In this document: piece after piece, positions 1-5,510 of the stretch
Layout: each line of letters starts with the position of its first letter
Numbering within the stretch: the first letter of the stretch is position 1
NCBI GenBank assembly: GCA_011051815.1
Contig: DRKK01000356.1
Coordinates: forward strand, 1-10,056
Reading direction: 5' to 3'
Length of the DNA: 10,056 nt
DNA from: Sphingomonadales bacterium
Lineage (GTDB): Bacteria > Pseudomonadota > Alphaproteobacteria > Sphingomonadales > Emcibacteraceae
The notes under the pieces: model-generated
Told to the model about the DNA's origin: nothing
What the model saw: only the letters and a program-made list of their open reading frames with translations
Database searches by the model: none
Made by a program: the position numbers and the translations under genes

Positions 1-202
1 ACGCTTTGTAATCACAAAAAATCCACCCAAAAATACTAAAATAGATAATATTTCGTACCATAGTCTTCAATATAGTACAAATATACTATGTATTAATACC
101 ATTTGTCTTATTTACGCAAGGGCAAAAGTTACATAGACTATGCATACTTAGTAACCGCGTTTGTAAATCTGCCTGAAAAAAGACAACACGGTGAAACGGA
201 AA

Positions 203-255
203 AAGGGATGTTTCACAAAAATCTGTTGGGGGTCAGATTGAGTAAAACATCCCTT
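203..255. repeat. Nested inverted repeat (long hairpin candidate)
   Basis: AAGGGATGTTT (203-213) is perfectly complementary to AAACATCCCTT (245-255), giving an 11-bp outer stem. Inside it AATCTG (220-225) pairs with CAGATT (234-239) around the 8-nt loop TTGGGGGT. A competing 7-bp pairing, GTGAAAC (191-197) with GTTTCAC (210-216), would use part of the left outer arm, so two mutually exclusive folds are possible. There is no U-run on either side of the kind expected for an intrinsic terminator. It could be a structured RNA, an operator or the remnant of a small mobile repeat; the sequence does not decide. Confidence 0.6.
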
Positions 256-336
256 CGCATGCCTGAAGTATATTCAAGCAATTTCTTATATTAATGATTC
301 TTTCCGGATAATCAACCTTTGATACCACGAAAAACA

Positions 337-352
337 GAAAAATTAGTTTTTC
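337..352 (-). terminator. Weak AT-rich hairpin downstream of tRNA-Leu
   Basis: GAAAAA-TTAG-TTTTTC forms a 6-bp stem with a 4-nt loop about 35 nt past the 3' end of tRNA-Leu, read on the minus strand. The right arm supplies a run of U in the transcript. The stem is nearly all A-T, so it is at best a weak terminator. Confidence 0.25.
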
Positions 353-386
353 AATAATATCAGGGTTTGCTCATAATAAAGGTAGG

Positions 387-473
387 TGGTGCGGACGGCG
401 GGACTTGAACCCGCAAGCCCATAAGGGCGCAAGATTTTAAGTCTTGTGCGTATACCAATTTCGCCACGTCCGC
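387..473 (-). tRNA. tRNA-Leu, anticodon UAA
   Basis: Read on the minus strand this is a complete class II tRNA of 87 nt. The acceptor stem GCGGACG pairs with CGTCCGC, followed by discriminator A and an encoded CCA (389-387). The anticodon stem CAAGA/TCTTG holds the loop CTTAAAA, giving anticodon TAA (437-439), which reads the leucine codon UUA. A long variable arm (GCCC-TTAT-GGGC) fits tRNA-Leu, and the T arm is GCGGG-TTCAAGT-CCCGC. It lies downstream of, and on the same strand as, the MoCF gene; I found no clear promoter of its own in the 92 bp between them. Confidence 0.97.
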
Positions 474-565
474 ACATTAGTCTCCCTCGAAAAATTGAGT
501 GATAGGGGTATTGCATATTCTCCCGCTAAAATAAATACAGAAATTTCAGTTTATGGATTTTATTT

Positions 566-1327
566 CTATAACGCCGCCTCTCCGTCAAACCATTCCCGGC
601 CTGAGGCGCTGATTTTAAGCTTTAGCATATCCACAGCGGCATCAAGTTCCGCCGCCACCTGTGAGCGAAAGACAAAGCTCGCACCAAATTTCTTATTGCG
701 GAAAAAGGGGTAGCTGCCCAAACTCACATGGGGGAATTCCTGTTCCACCTCCACCAGCATCCTGGCAAACTGACTTTCACCTTCAAAAACATGGATTGCT
801 TTGGACAGCATCTTATCCCCGCCGAAAATCCTTTGTTCAAGATCAAGCAACATACTTTGCATAACCACAGGAATTCCCGCCATGACAAAGACATTTTCCA
901 TCTGAAAGCCGGGCGCGGTGCTGACCGGGTTTTTAATCAGGCTGGACCCTTCCGGGATCATGGTCATGCGCAGGCGGGCATCGGATATTTTCTCTGTTCC
1001 GTAATGCTTTTTCAGCAAAGCCAGCGATTCCGCGCTTTGGACAAAAGGCACGCCAAAGGCTTTCGCCACATTTTCCGCCGTAATATCATCGTGGGTTGGA
1101 CCGATGCCGCCAGTGGTAAAGACATAGTCATAACCGTGACGCAAGTCATTCACCGTATCCTGTATCACCTGCCCCACATCAGGAATTACTCGAACCTCCC
1201 GCAACTGAACCCCCATACGGTTCAGCCACAAGGACAGATGGGTCAGATTGGCATCCTTTGTCCGCCCGGATAATATCTCATCCCCGATGATAATCATGCT
1301 GGCGGTAACGGTCTTTACTTCGGTCAT
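566..1327 (-). CDS. Stand-alone MoCF-domain protein (CinA N-terminal type)
   Basis: The predicted 253-residue protein is a single MoaB/MogA-like molybdopterin-binding (MoCF) domain, as in the N-terminal half of CinA, without the C-terminal nicotinamide-nucleotide amidase domain. Visible motifs are GDEILSGRTKDAN (15-27), TTGGIGPTHDD (71-81), AGIPVVM (150-156) and GSYPFF (204-209). Alphaproteobacterial genomes often label such proteins competence/damage-inducible protein A; a true role in molybdenum cofactor use is unproven. The reading frame can be extended 18 codons to an ATG at 1381. I chose the ATG at 1327 because homologues as I recall them begin close to the GDEILSGR motif, and because a minus-strand -10-like TATAGT at 1370-1365 would place the transcript start inside the extension. 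It is divergent from sfsA. Confidence 0.9.
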   Translation of the reverse strand: MTEVKTVTASMIIIGDEILSGRTKDANLTHLSLWLNRMGVQLREVRVIPDVGQVIQDTVNDLRHGYDYVFTTGGIGPTHDDITAENVAKAFGVPFVQSAESLALLKKHYGTEKISDARLRMTMIPEGSSLIKNPVSTAPGFQMENVFVMAGIPVVMQSMLLDLEQRIFGGDKMLSKAIHVFEGESQFARMLVEVEQEFPHVSLGSYPFFRNKKFGASFVFRSQVAAELDAAVDMLKLKISASGREWFDGEAAL

Positions 1328-1343
1328 TAATAATGCTTCTTGT

Positions 1344-1372
1344 TTGCTTTCAAGGCTGTTTTTCACTATACC
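1344..1372 (+). promoter_or_regulatory. Candidate sfsA promoter, overlapping a divergent -10
   Basis: TTGCTT (1344-1349), a 17-bp spacer and TATACC (1367-1372) fit a sigma-70-type promoter. Its start point would fall about 7 bp downstream, at or next to the A of the sfsA ATG (1380), implying a leaderless mRNA. On the other strand TATAGT (1370-1365) could be the -10 of the MoCF gene, with a poor -35 (TGTTCA, 17-bp spacer). The two -10 elements share 1367-1370. This is inferred from sequence only. Confidence 0.45.
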
Positions 1373-1379
1373 CTGCTTC

Positions 1380-2087
1380 ATGAAATTTGAACATAACCTT
1401 ATACGCGGCAGGTTGATAAAACGTTATAAGCGTTTTCTGGCCGACATCCAATTGGATAATGGTGAAATGGTAACTGCCCATTGCGCCAATTCCGGGTCCA
1501 TGATAGGGCTAAAGGATGCGGGCAATCTGGTCTGGCTATCGCCCCAAACCAACCCTAAGGCCAAGCTGCGCTATAAATGGGAACTGGTAGAGGTGGAAGG
1601 CTGCCTTGTGGGCATCAATACCGCCCATCCCAACAGGCTGGTACAGGACGCGATTCAGGACGGTACCATTAGCGAGCTTGAGGGCTATGAAAATTTGCGC
1701 CGGGAAATGAAATACGGCCAGAACAGCCGTATCGATATTTTCCTGTCTGGCGGCGCAATGGGTGAGGCTGATTGTTATGTAGAGGTCAAAAGCGTCACCC
1801 TGTCCCGCACAAAGACTATCGCCGAATTCCCCGATTCCGTTACCGCGCGCGGCACAAAGCACCTCAATGAGCTGTCTCAAATGGTCGCCGACGGACATCG
1901 CGCCATGATGGTCTATCTGATTCAGCGGGATGATTGCACGGAATTTCGCATTGCCGATGACCTTGACCCCACCTATAAAGCGGCATTGGACAGCGCCCTT
2001 CATAACGGAGTAGAGGCGGTTTGTTACGGTTGTAATTTATCCCCCAAAGAGATTATAGTAGAGGCGCGAATCCCCATTCGCCTATAA
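1380..2087 (+). CDS. sfsA: SfsA-family protein (sugar fermentation stimulation protein)
   Basis: The 235-residue product matches the SfsA family along its whole length and at the usual size (E. coli SfsA is about 234). Visible signatures are RLIKRYKRFLADI near the N terminus (11-23), SRID (116-119), YVEVKSVTL (133-141) and FPDSVTARG (150-158). The E-x-K arrangement in YVEVKS resembles a PD-(D/E)xK nuclease-like core, which is why the family is annotated as a DNA/RNA nuclease; E. coli SfsA was first described as a DNA-binding protein that stimulates maltose metabolism. The start at 1380 is set by homology: the frame stays open upstream, but the upstream residues are not SfsA-like. No Shine-Dalgarno sequence precedes this ATG. 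The stop overlaps the map start by 1 bp (TAATG), so it heads the sfsA-map-radC operon. Confidence 0.95.
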   Translation: MKFEHNLIRGRLIKRYKRFLADIQLDNGEMVTAHCANSGSMIGLKDAGNLVWLSPQTNPKAKLRYKWELVEVEGCLVGINTAHPNRLVQDAIQDGTISELEGYENLRREMKYGQNSRIDIFLSGGAMGEADCYVEVKSVTLSRTKTIAEFPDSVTARGTKHLNELSQMVADGHRAMMVYLIQRDDCTEFRIADDLDPTYKAALDSALHNGVEAVCYGCNLSPKEIIVEARIPIRL

Positions 2088-2920
2088 TGGATAAGAGCAT
2101 GAAATATATCAAAGCAAGTGATACGGATGCCACATCGGGCAATGCCATAAAATTATATGACCCCGCCGATTATGAGGGGATGCGCCGCGCCGGGCGGCTG
2201 GCGGCGGAAACGCTGGATATGATCACGGAATATGTCCAGCCCGGTGTCACCACCGATGAGTTGGACCGGCTCTGTGCTGACTTTGTCACTGCCCGTAACG
2301 CCATCAGTGCGCCGCTCAATTACCGGGGCTTTCCCAAATCCATCTGCACCTCAATCAATCATGTGGTCTGTCACGGTATTCCGGGGCCGAAAAAGCTGAA
2401 AAAAGGCGATATTGTCAATATTGATGTGACGGTCATTCTGGATGGCTGGTACGGGGACAGCAGCCGCATGTATTTCGCCGGGCCAGCGTCCATCAAAGCA
2501 AAACGGCTGGTTGACATTACCTATGAATGTCTCATGCGCGGCATTGCCGTCGTCCGGCCCGGGGCCACGGTTGGCGATATTGGTCATGCCATTCAAACTT
2601 ATGCCGAGGCGGAACGCTGCGGCGTAGTGGAGGTCTTTTGCGGCCACGGATTAGGCCGGGTATTCCATGATGCGCCTAATATCATGCATTACGGCAAACC
2701 GGGCGAAGGACCGGAGCTGAAAGAAGGCATGTTCTTCACCATTGAACCAATGATCAATCTGGGCCGACCAGACGTAAAAGTCCTGAGCGATGGTTGGACC
2801 GCCGTCACCCGTGACAAGTCGCTGTCCGCCCAGTTCGAGCATAGCATGGCCGTCACCAAAGACGGGGTTGAGGTCTTTACCACATCGCCCAAGGGGTTCC
2901 ATCACCCCCCCTATTCATAA
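2087..2920 (+). CDS. map: Type I methionine aminopeptidase
   Basis: Removes the N-terminal methionine from nascent proteins in the cytoplasm; an essential function in most bacteria. The 277-residue sequence has the complete pita-bread fold signatures. The five metal ligands by family comparison are D113 (NIDVTV), D124 (WYGDSSR), H187 (GHGLG), E220 (TIEPM) and E251 (QFEHS). The substrate-side histidines are H96 (VCHGIP) and H194 (VFHDAP). It is slightly longer than the E. coli enzyme (264), with the extra residues at the N terminus. Start at 2087 overlaps the sfsA stop, suggesting translational coupling; an alternative ATG at 2099 (M5) is possible. radC follows after 20 bp. Confidence 0.97.
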   Translation: MDKSMKYIKASDTDATSGNAIKLYDPADYEGMRRAGRLAAETLDMITEYVQPGVTTDELDRLCADFVTARNAISAPLNYRGFPKSICTSINHVVCHGIPGPKKLKKGDIVNIDVTVILDGWYGDSSRMYFAGPASIKAKRLVDITYECLMRGIAVVRPGATVGDIGHAIQTYAEAERCGVVEVFCGHGLGRVFHDAPNIMHYGKPGEGPELKEGMFFTIEPMINLGRPDVKVLSDGWTAVTRDKSLSAQFEHSMAVTKDGVEVFTTSPKGFHHPPYS

Positions 2921-2928
2921 ACCCGCGC

Positions 2929-2934
2929 AGGGGG
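2929..2934 (+). promoter_or_regulatory. Ribosome binding site supporting the radC TTG start
   Basis: AGGGGG lies 6 nt upstream of the TTG at 2941. This strong purine tract in the 20-bp map-radC gap, together with the [13 protein letters not shown] homology beginning at residue 7, supports the rare TTG start. Confidence 0.6.
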
Positions 2935-2940
2935 CATATT

Positions 2941-3624
2941 TTGACTTCAGACAAACCACATTACACGGGCCACCGCCAAAGACTGAAAGACCGCTTTCGC
3001 AGCGGCGGCACCCAAGCCCTCGCCGATTATGAACTGCTGGAACTCCTACTCTATACCGCTATCCCAAGGCGTGATGTAAAACCACTGGCCAAAGACTTAA
3101 TTGCCCGTTTCGGCAGCTATGCCGAGGTTATAACGGCCCCGCCCGGTCAGTTAATGGAAGTCTCCGGGGTGGGTGATACGGTGATTACCGCCCTGAAGCT
3201 GGTTGAGGCATCTGCCCAAAAACTGGCTCAGGGCCAAATCATGGATAAACCGGTGCTGTCCAACTGGCAGGCGCTGATTGACTATTGTCAGATAAAGATG
3301 GGTCATCAAAAGACCGAACAATTCCGCATCCTGTTTCTGGACCGGCAAAATCGCCTGATTGCCGATGAGAAACAACAGCAGGGCACCATTGACCATACGC
3401 CCGTCTACCCGCGCGAGGTGATCAAACGCGCTCTTGAGCTTCATTCCACGGCCATCATTCTGGTCCATAATCACCCCAGCGGCGACCCGACCCCCAGCCG
3501 CGATGATGTGGATATGACCAAACGGATTGAGGAAGCCGGCAAACAATTGGGCGTCCTGCTCCATGATCATCTGATCATCTCCAAAAGCGGCCAGACCAGC
3601 CTGAAAACACTGGGTTTAATCTGA
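2941..3624 (+). CDS. radC: RadC family JAMM-motif protein
   Basis: The 227-residue product has the RadC layout: an N-terminal helical part ([12 protein letters not shown]), a helix-hairpin-helix segment ([16 protein letters not shown], about 73-88) and a C-terminal JAB1/MPN (JAMM) metal-binding domain. JAMM residues are visible: H176 and H178 in [15 protein letters not shown]186, D189, and the upstream acidic residue E143. Length is normal for the family. Despite its name RadC has no demonstrated role in radiation repair in E. coli; the motif predicts a zinc-dependent hydrolase of unknown substrate. It starts with TTG behind a strong ribosome binding site and is last in the sfsA-map-radC operon. 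I found no clear intrinsic terminator after it. Confidence 0.95.
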   Translation: MTSDKPHYTGHRQRLKDRFRSGGTQALADYELLELLLYTAIPRRDVKPLAKDLIARFGSYAEVITAPPGQLMEVSGVGDTVITALKLVEASAQKLAQGQIMDKPVLSNWQALIDYCQIKMGHQKTEQFRILFLDRQNRLIADEKQQQGTIDHTPVYPREVIKRALELHSTAIILVHNHPSGDPTPSRDDVDMTKRIEEAGKQLGVLLHDHLIISKSGQTSLKTLGLI

Positions 3625-3687
3625 TATTATATTCGGATGTCTCAAAATGGGATTTTTCAGCCGAAAAAGATAAAATCGTCAAAAAAC

Positions 3688-3716
3688 TTTACACTTCCAG
3701 CCTTTTTTATTTTTAT
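3688..3716 (+). promoter_or_regulatory. Weak sigma-70-like promoter upstream of the small membrane gene
   Basis: TTTACA (3688-3693), a 17-bp spacer and TTTTAT (3711-3716) give a partial match. Its start would fall inside the first CtrA-type box, which could then act as an operator. The stretch is T-rich, so chance is a real possibility. Confidence 0.25.
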
Positions 3717-3718
3717 GG

Positions 3719-3733
3719 TTAACAGTCCGTTAA
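3719..3733 (+). promoter_or_regulatory. CtrA-type box 1 (TTAA-N7-TTAAC)
   Basis: TTAACAGTCCGTTAAC (3719-3734) matches the published CtrA consensus TTAA-N7-TTAAC exactly and lies within a wider palindrome, GGTTAAC-N5-GTTAACC (3717-3735). Its centre is about 60 bp upstream of the start expected from the sigma-54 promoter. CtrA is the response regulator controlling cell cycle, motility and pilus genes in Alphaproteobacteria. Confidence 0.65.
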
Positions 3734-3759
3734 CCTTTATTTCCCCCGCCTTTGGCCAT

Positions 3760-3776
3760 TTGGCACGGTGCTTGCT
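3760..3776 (+). promoter_or_regulatory. Sigma-54 (RpoN) promoter
   Basis: The sequence TTGGCACGGTGCTTGCT matches the sigma-54 consensus YTGGCACGRNNNTTGCW at every defined position. The -24 GG is at 3762-3763 and the -12 GC at 3774-3775, with the required spacing. Transcription would start near 3787, about 35 nt before the ATG of the 47-residue membrane protein. Such a promoter needs an AAA+ enhancer-binding activator; none is encoded in the window. It lies in an intergenic stretch and points at a gene with a good ribosome binding site. Confidence 0.8.
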
Positions 3777-3794
3777 TATATCCATTGTAACGAG

Positions 3795-3809
3795 TTAACA
3801 AAGTGTTAA
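3795..3809 (+). promoter_or_regulatory. CtrA-type box 2 (TTAA-N7-TTAA)
   Basis: TTAACAAAGTGTTAA (3795-3809) keeps the TTAA-N7-TTAA spacing, followed by G instead of the preferred C. It lies about 8-22 nt downstream of the expected sigma-54 start and touches the ribosome binding site AAGGA (3808-3812). Bound protein here would be expected to block transcription. It is also a short inverted repeat, TTAACA/TGTTAA. Confidence 0.5.
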
Positions 3810-3820
3810 GGATTGATATA

Positions 3821-3964
3821 ATGCAAAATTTAGCTTCAGGCAAATTGGCCTTTGGCATACTGACATTAATGATAGTCGGAATTGCCGTTGGTTTCGCCAA
3901 TCAGGAACCTCTGGTTGTTAATGACTTCCTCTATAACGTTGGGCTATGGGACTATCTCAATTAG
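3821..3964 (+). CDS. 47-residue one-pass membrane protein, unrecognised
   Basis: A short gene with ATG at 3821, ribosome binding site AAGGA 8 nt upstream and stop TAG at 3962-3964. The predicted protein has a short polar N terminus (MQNLASGK), one hydrophobic segment of about 17-18 residues (LAFGILTLMIVGIAVGF, 9-25) and a C-terminal tail rich in aromatic and acidic residues (FANQEPLVVNDFLYNVGLWDYLN). I do not recognise the family. It lacks the G/ATAIEYGL processing motif of Flp-type pilins. The consensus sigma-54 promoter and two CtrA-type boxes just upstream argue that it is real and possibly linked to motility, surface structures or the cell cycle, but that is inference. Its last 8 bp overlap the end of the convergent hydroxylase-family gene. 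Confidence 0.75.
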   Translation: MQNLASGKLAFGILTLMIVGIAVGFANQEPLVVNDFLYNVGLWDYLN

Positions 3965-4628
3965 TATCTTTTCCCGATCTGTAATAGGTCCCTAATAAAA
4001 GGTCACACACGGGATATGTGATGTTGAAATTATAATCATTCATCAAATCCCGGTCATGATGCAAGGTATGATGCCGTCGCAGAAAGCCCATAAAAGGCAG
4101 TTTTGACGTCCAGGCCTCCTCGGACACATGATAGAGGAAATGCATGACCTCATAATTCAGAAAATACAGAGTTACGCTGAAGACGAACAGCCAGGCCACA
4201 TTGCCGCCAAAAAGAAAATAACTTAATATCCCCAGCGGGGTCGCAATGCCGCCAAAAAAGAACAACAGCATCTCCGGCGGGAATAACACCGCGTTAAAAT
4301 CCTTCTCTTCATCAAATTCCATAAATTCATGGGTGAAGAAAGAATGGTGCTGTACTGCGTGGCGCTGAAAAATTTCTTCCAGATAACGGGTTTTCTTATG
4401 CATGGGGCCTTTATGGGCCAAAAACTCGACAAAATTTGCCAAGAAAAGCGCCAATGGAATGGTCAACCACTCCCATGTCTGAACATTTTCCAGATTATAC
4501 AGGCTGACCGCGATCACAATAAGGGTCACCGTAACAGTTGTTGCTAGGTGACGGCGGCCACTATAGCGTTCAGGAATATATTTTTCCCGAAAATATATCC
4601 GGTAATTTTTTACGGCTTCTTCATTCAT
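3957..4628 (-). CDS. Fatty acid hydroxylase / sterol desaturase family membrane enzyme
   Basis: The 223-residue integral membrane protein has the histidine clusters of the di-iron hydroxylase superfamily (PF04116 type): H72 and H77 (EFLAHKGPMHK), RHAVQHH (89-95), EVMHFLYH (160-167) and RRHHTLHH (184-191). Hydrophobic segments lie at about 31-46, 54-71, 119-142 and 143-165. Family members use O2 to hydroxylate or desaturate lipids, sterols or carotenoids; the substrate cannot be told from sequence. I chose the ATG at 4628 (MNEEAVKNY) because GAGGAG lies 7 nt upstream; the frame can be extended 11 codons to 4661, but that would place the ribosome binding site inside the gene. It converges with the small membrane gene, overlapping by 8 bp. 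Confidence 0.88.
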   Translation of the reverse strand: MNEEAVKNYRIYFREKYIPERYSGRRHLATTVTVTLIVIAVSLYNLENVQTWEWLTIPLALFLANFVEFLAHKGPMHKKTRYLEEIFQRHAVQHHSFFTHEFMEFDEEKDFNAVLFPPEMLLFFFGGIATPLGILSYFLFGGNVAWLFVFSVTLYFLNYEVMHFLYHVSEEAWTSKLPFMGFLRRHHTLHHDRDLMNDYNFNITYPVCDLLLGTYYRSGKDTN

Positions 4629-4730
4629 TTTTTTCTCCTCACCACAGCATGCAACATACACCGCCTAAAGGTTATATGTCTTAACTCCCTCTGTCTATAC
4701 ATGCGGAAAGGAATTTCAAGTTATCGGCAC

Positions 4731-4759
4731 TTGACACCAAAACACTTCCGTTTAATCAT
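4731..4759 (+). promoter_or_regulatory. Sigma-70-type promoter for the DUF6058-like gene
   Basis: A perfect -35 TTGACA (4731-4736), a 17-bp spacer and AATCAT (4754-4759, four of six matches to TATAAT). The start would fall near 4766, about 23 nt before the ATG at 4789, leaving room for the ribosome binding site TGGAG (4778-4782). Confidence 0.55.
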
Positions 4760-4788
4760 GGCTAAATCGTCTGAGCCTGGAGCCAAAC

Positions 4789-5418
4789 ATGAACTTAATT
4801 TCATATCTAGATAAGCATTTCTACACAAAAGATAAATTCCTTGCGTTATCCAAAGTAACAAATAAAAAATTCATGGAATTTCAGACACTTGGGATTATGC
4901 CCAGCTGTTCTTATCTACTTAAAACAGATATTTCCTGCCACTCCTTTTTCGGTGAGCATAAAGAACAAGCCACGCAGGAATATTATGCAAAAGGTAATTT
5001 ATCATGGTTAGGGACTTTACTTGCTCTGCATCAGCCTTCCGATGCCTTTCCAATATTCAAAGAAAGATACCAATCTGAACTTAACCGGCTTAAAGATGCA
5101 GGGTTTACCTCTAATGATCCAAGAGTCACTTCAAAAATAGACCAGCATATTTTAGAAGAATGGGGATATTTCATTGATGGCACCTATGGATTATGTACAA
5201 AAACGGGATTGCCTGAGGATATTGCTGCCAAGGAATTGGCTATTCTTATCATCAACAACTTATTAAATACCGGATCGTTATCCGATTCTGACATTACAGA
5301 CCTGGGTAAGGCTGTTGACCTACTCGATAATGCAAGTTCACTTTTCGCCCCTCATGAACGGCCTGACAGCTCACGCCAGCGTCTGGTGGTCGAAATACGC
5401 CGGAAATATAAATTGTAA
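4789..5418 (+). CDS. Hypothetical protein, probable DUF6058 family
   Basis: A soluble 209-residue protein with ATG at 4789 and ribosome binding site TGGAG 6 nt upstream. The first 45 residues (YLDKHFYTKDKFLAL, then KVTNKKFMEFQTLGIMPSCSYLL) recall a MerR-like helix-turn-helix in which an LGIMP-type turn follows the recognition helix. I associate this opening with the DUF6058 family from memory, with moderate confidence. NCBI-style names for that family mention natural product biosynthesis, but no such cluster is present here. The central part has a conserved-looking HILEEWGYFIDGTYGLCTKT stretch (134-153); the C terminus is basic. The gene is visibly more AT-rich than purB and radC, suggesting later acquisition or relaxed codon use. 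It is unlikely to share a function with purB, 92 bp downstream. Confidence 0.75.
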   Translation: MNLISYLDKHFYTKDKFLALSKVTNKKFMEFQTLGIMPSCSYLLKTDISCHSFFGEHKEQATQEYYAKGNLSWLGTLLALHQPSDAFPIFKERYQSELNRLKDAGFTSNDPRVTSKIDQHILEEWGYFIDGTYGLCTKTGLPEDIAAKELAILIINNLLNTGSLSDSDITDLGKAVDLLDNASSLFAPHERPDSSRQRLVVEIRRKYKL

Positions 5419-5462
5419 AATTACATACCTCAAAAAAACGATTAATCTTGAGCCAACTACCA

Positions 5463-5489
5463 TTCTCTGTTAAAGCCTGCGACAGAGAA
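5463..5489 (+). repeat. Inverted repeat in the purB upstream region
   Basis: TTCTCTGT (5463-5470) and ACAGAGAA (5482-5489) are perfect complements separated by 11 nt, ending 21 nt before the purB ATG. It may be an operator or a leader hairpin placed just before the ribosome binding site AGGTG (5501-5505). I saw no match to the E. coli PurR operator. Confidence 0.5.
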
Positions 5490-5510
5490 ATCTTTTATAC
5501 AGGTGTTGCC

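Larger units (their letters stand above)
1..386. other. AT-rich flank with no supported gene
   Basis: This stretch is visibly AT-rich compared with the conserved genes and has no convincing coding region. A TTG-started frame at 103-294 (plus) has no ribosome binding site and an unremarkable product. Two frames reach the window edge: a minus-strand ATG at 61 opens a reading frame that runs off position 1 with a hydrophobic start (MVRNIIYFSIFGW), and a plus-strand frame is open from position 2 to about 136. Either could be a gene fragment, but neither has a good ribosome binding site or a recognisable sequence. The stretch lies downstream of tRNA-Leu, a common integration target, but no att repeat or integrase is visible. 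It also holds the nested inverted repeat listed separately. Confidence 0.5.

Noticed and set aside
103..294. A 63-residue TTG-started frame in the left AT-rich stretch
   Set aside because: It has no ribosome binding site, a rare start codon and no recognisable features, and it runs across most of the nested inverted repeat.
728..1273. Long plus-strand frame opposite the MoCF gene
   Set aside because: It is an antisense shadow of a well-supported conserved gene and has low-complexity, His-rich translation typical of such shadows.
3645..3672. TTTTTC-AGCC-GAAAAA as a radC terminator
   Set aside because: The stem is short and AT-rich, and the plus strand ends in A rather than a U-run, so it does not fit an intrinsic terminator.
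3637..3798. A 53-residue plus-strand frame between radC and the small membrane gene, with a hydrophobic middle
   Set aside because: It has no ribosome binding site and runs through the CtrA-type box and the sigma-54 promoter, so it is best read as an accidental frame in a control region.
5448..5510. N-terminal extension of PurB from a TTG
   Set aside because: The 21 extra residues are unlike PurB, cross the inverted repeat, and lack a ribosome binding site; the ATG at 5511 matches the family start.
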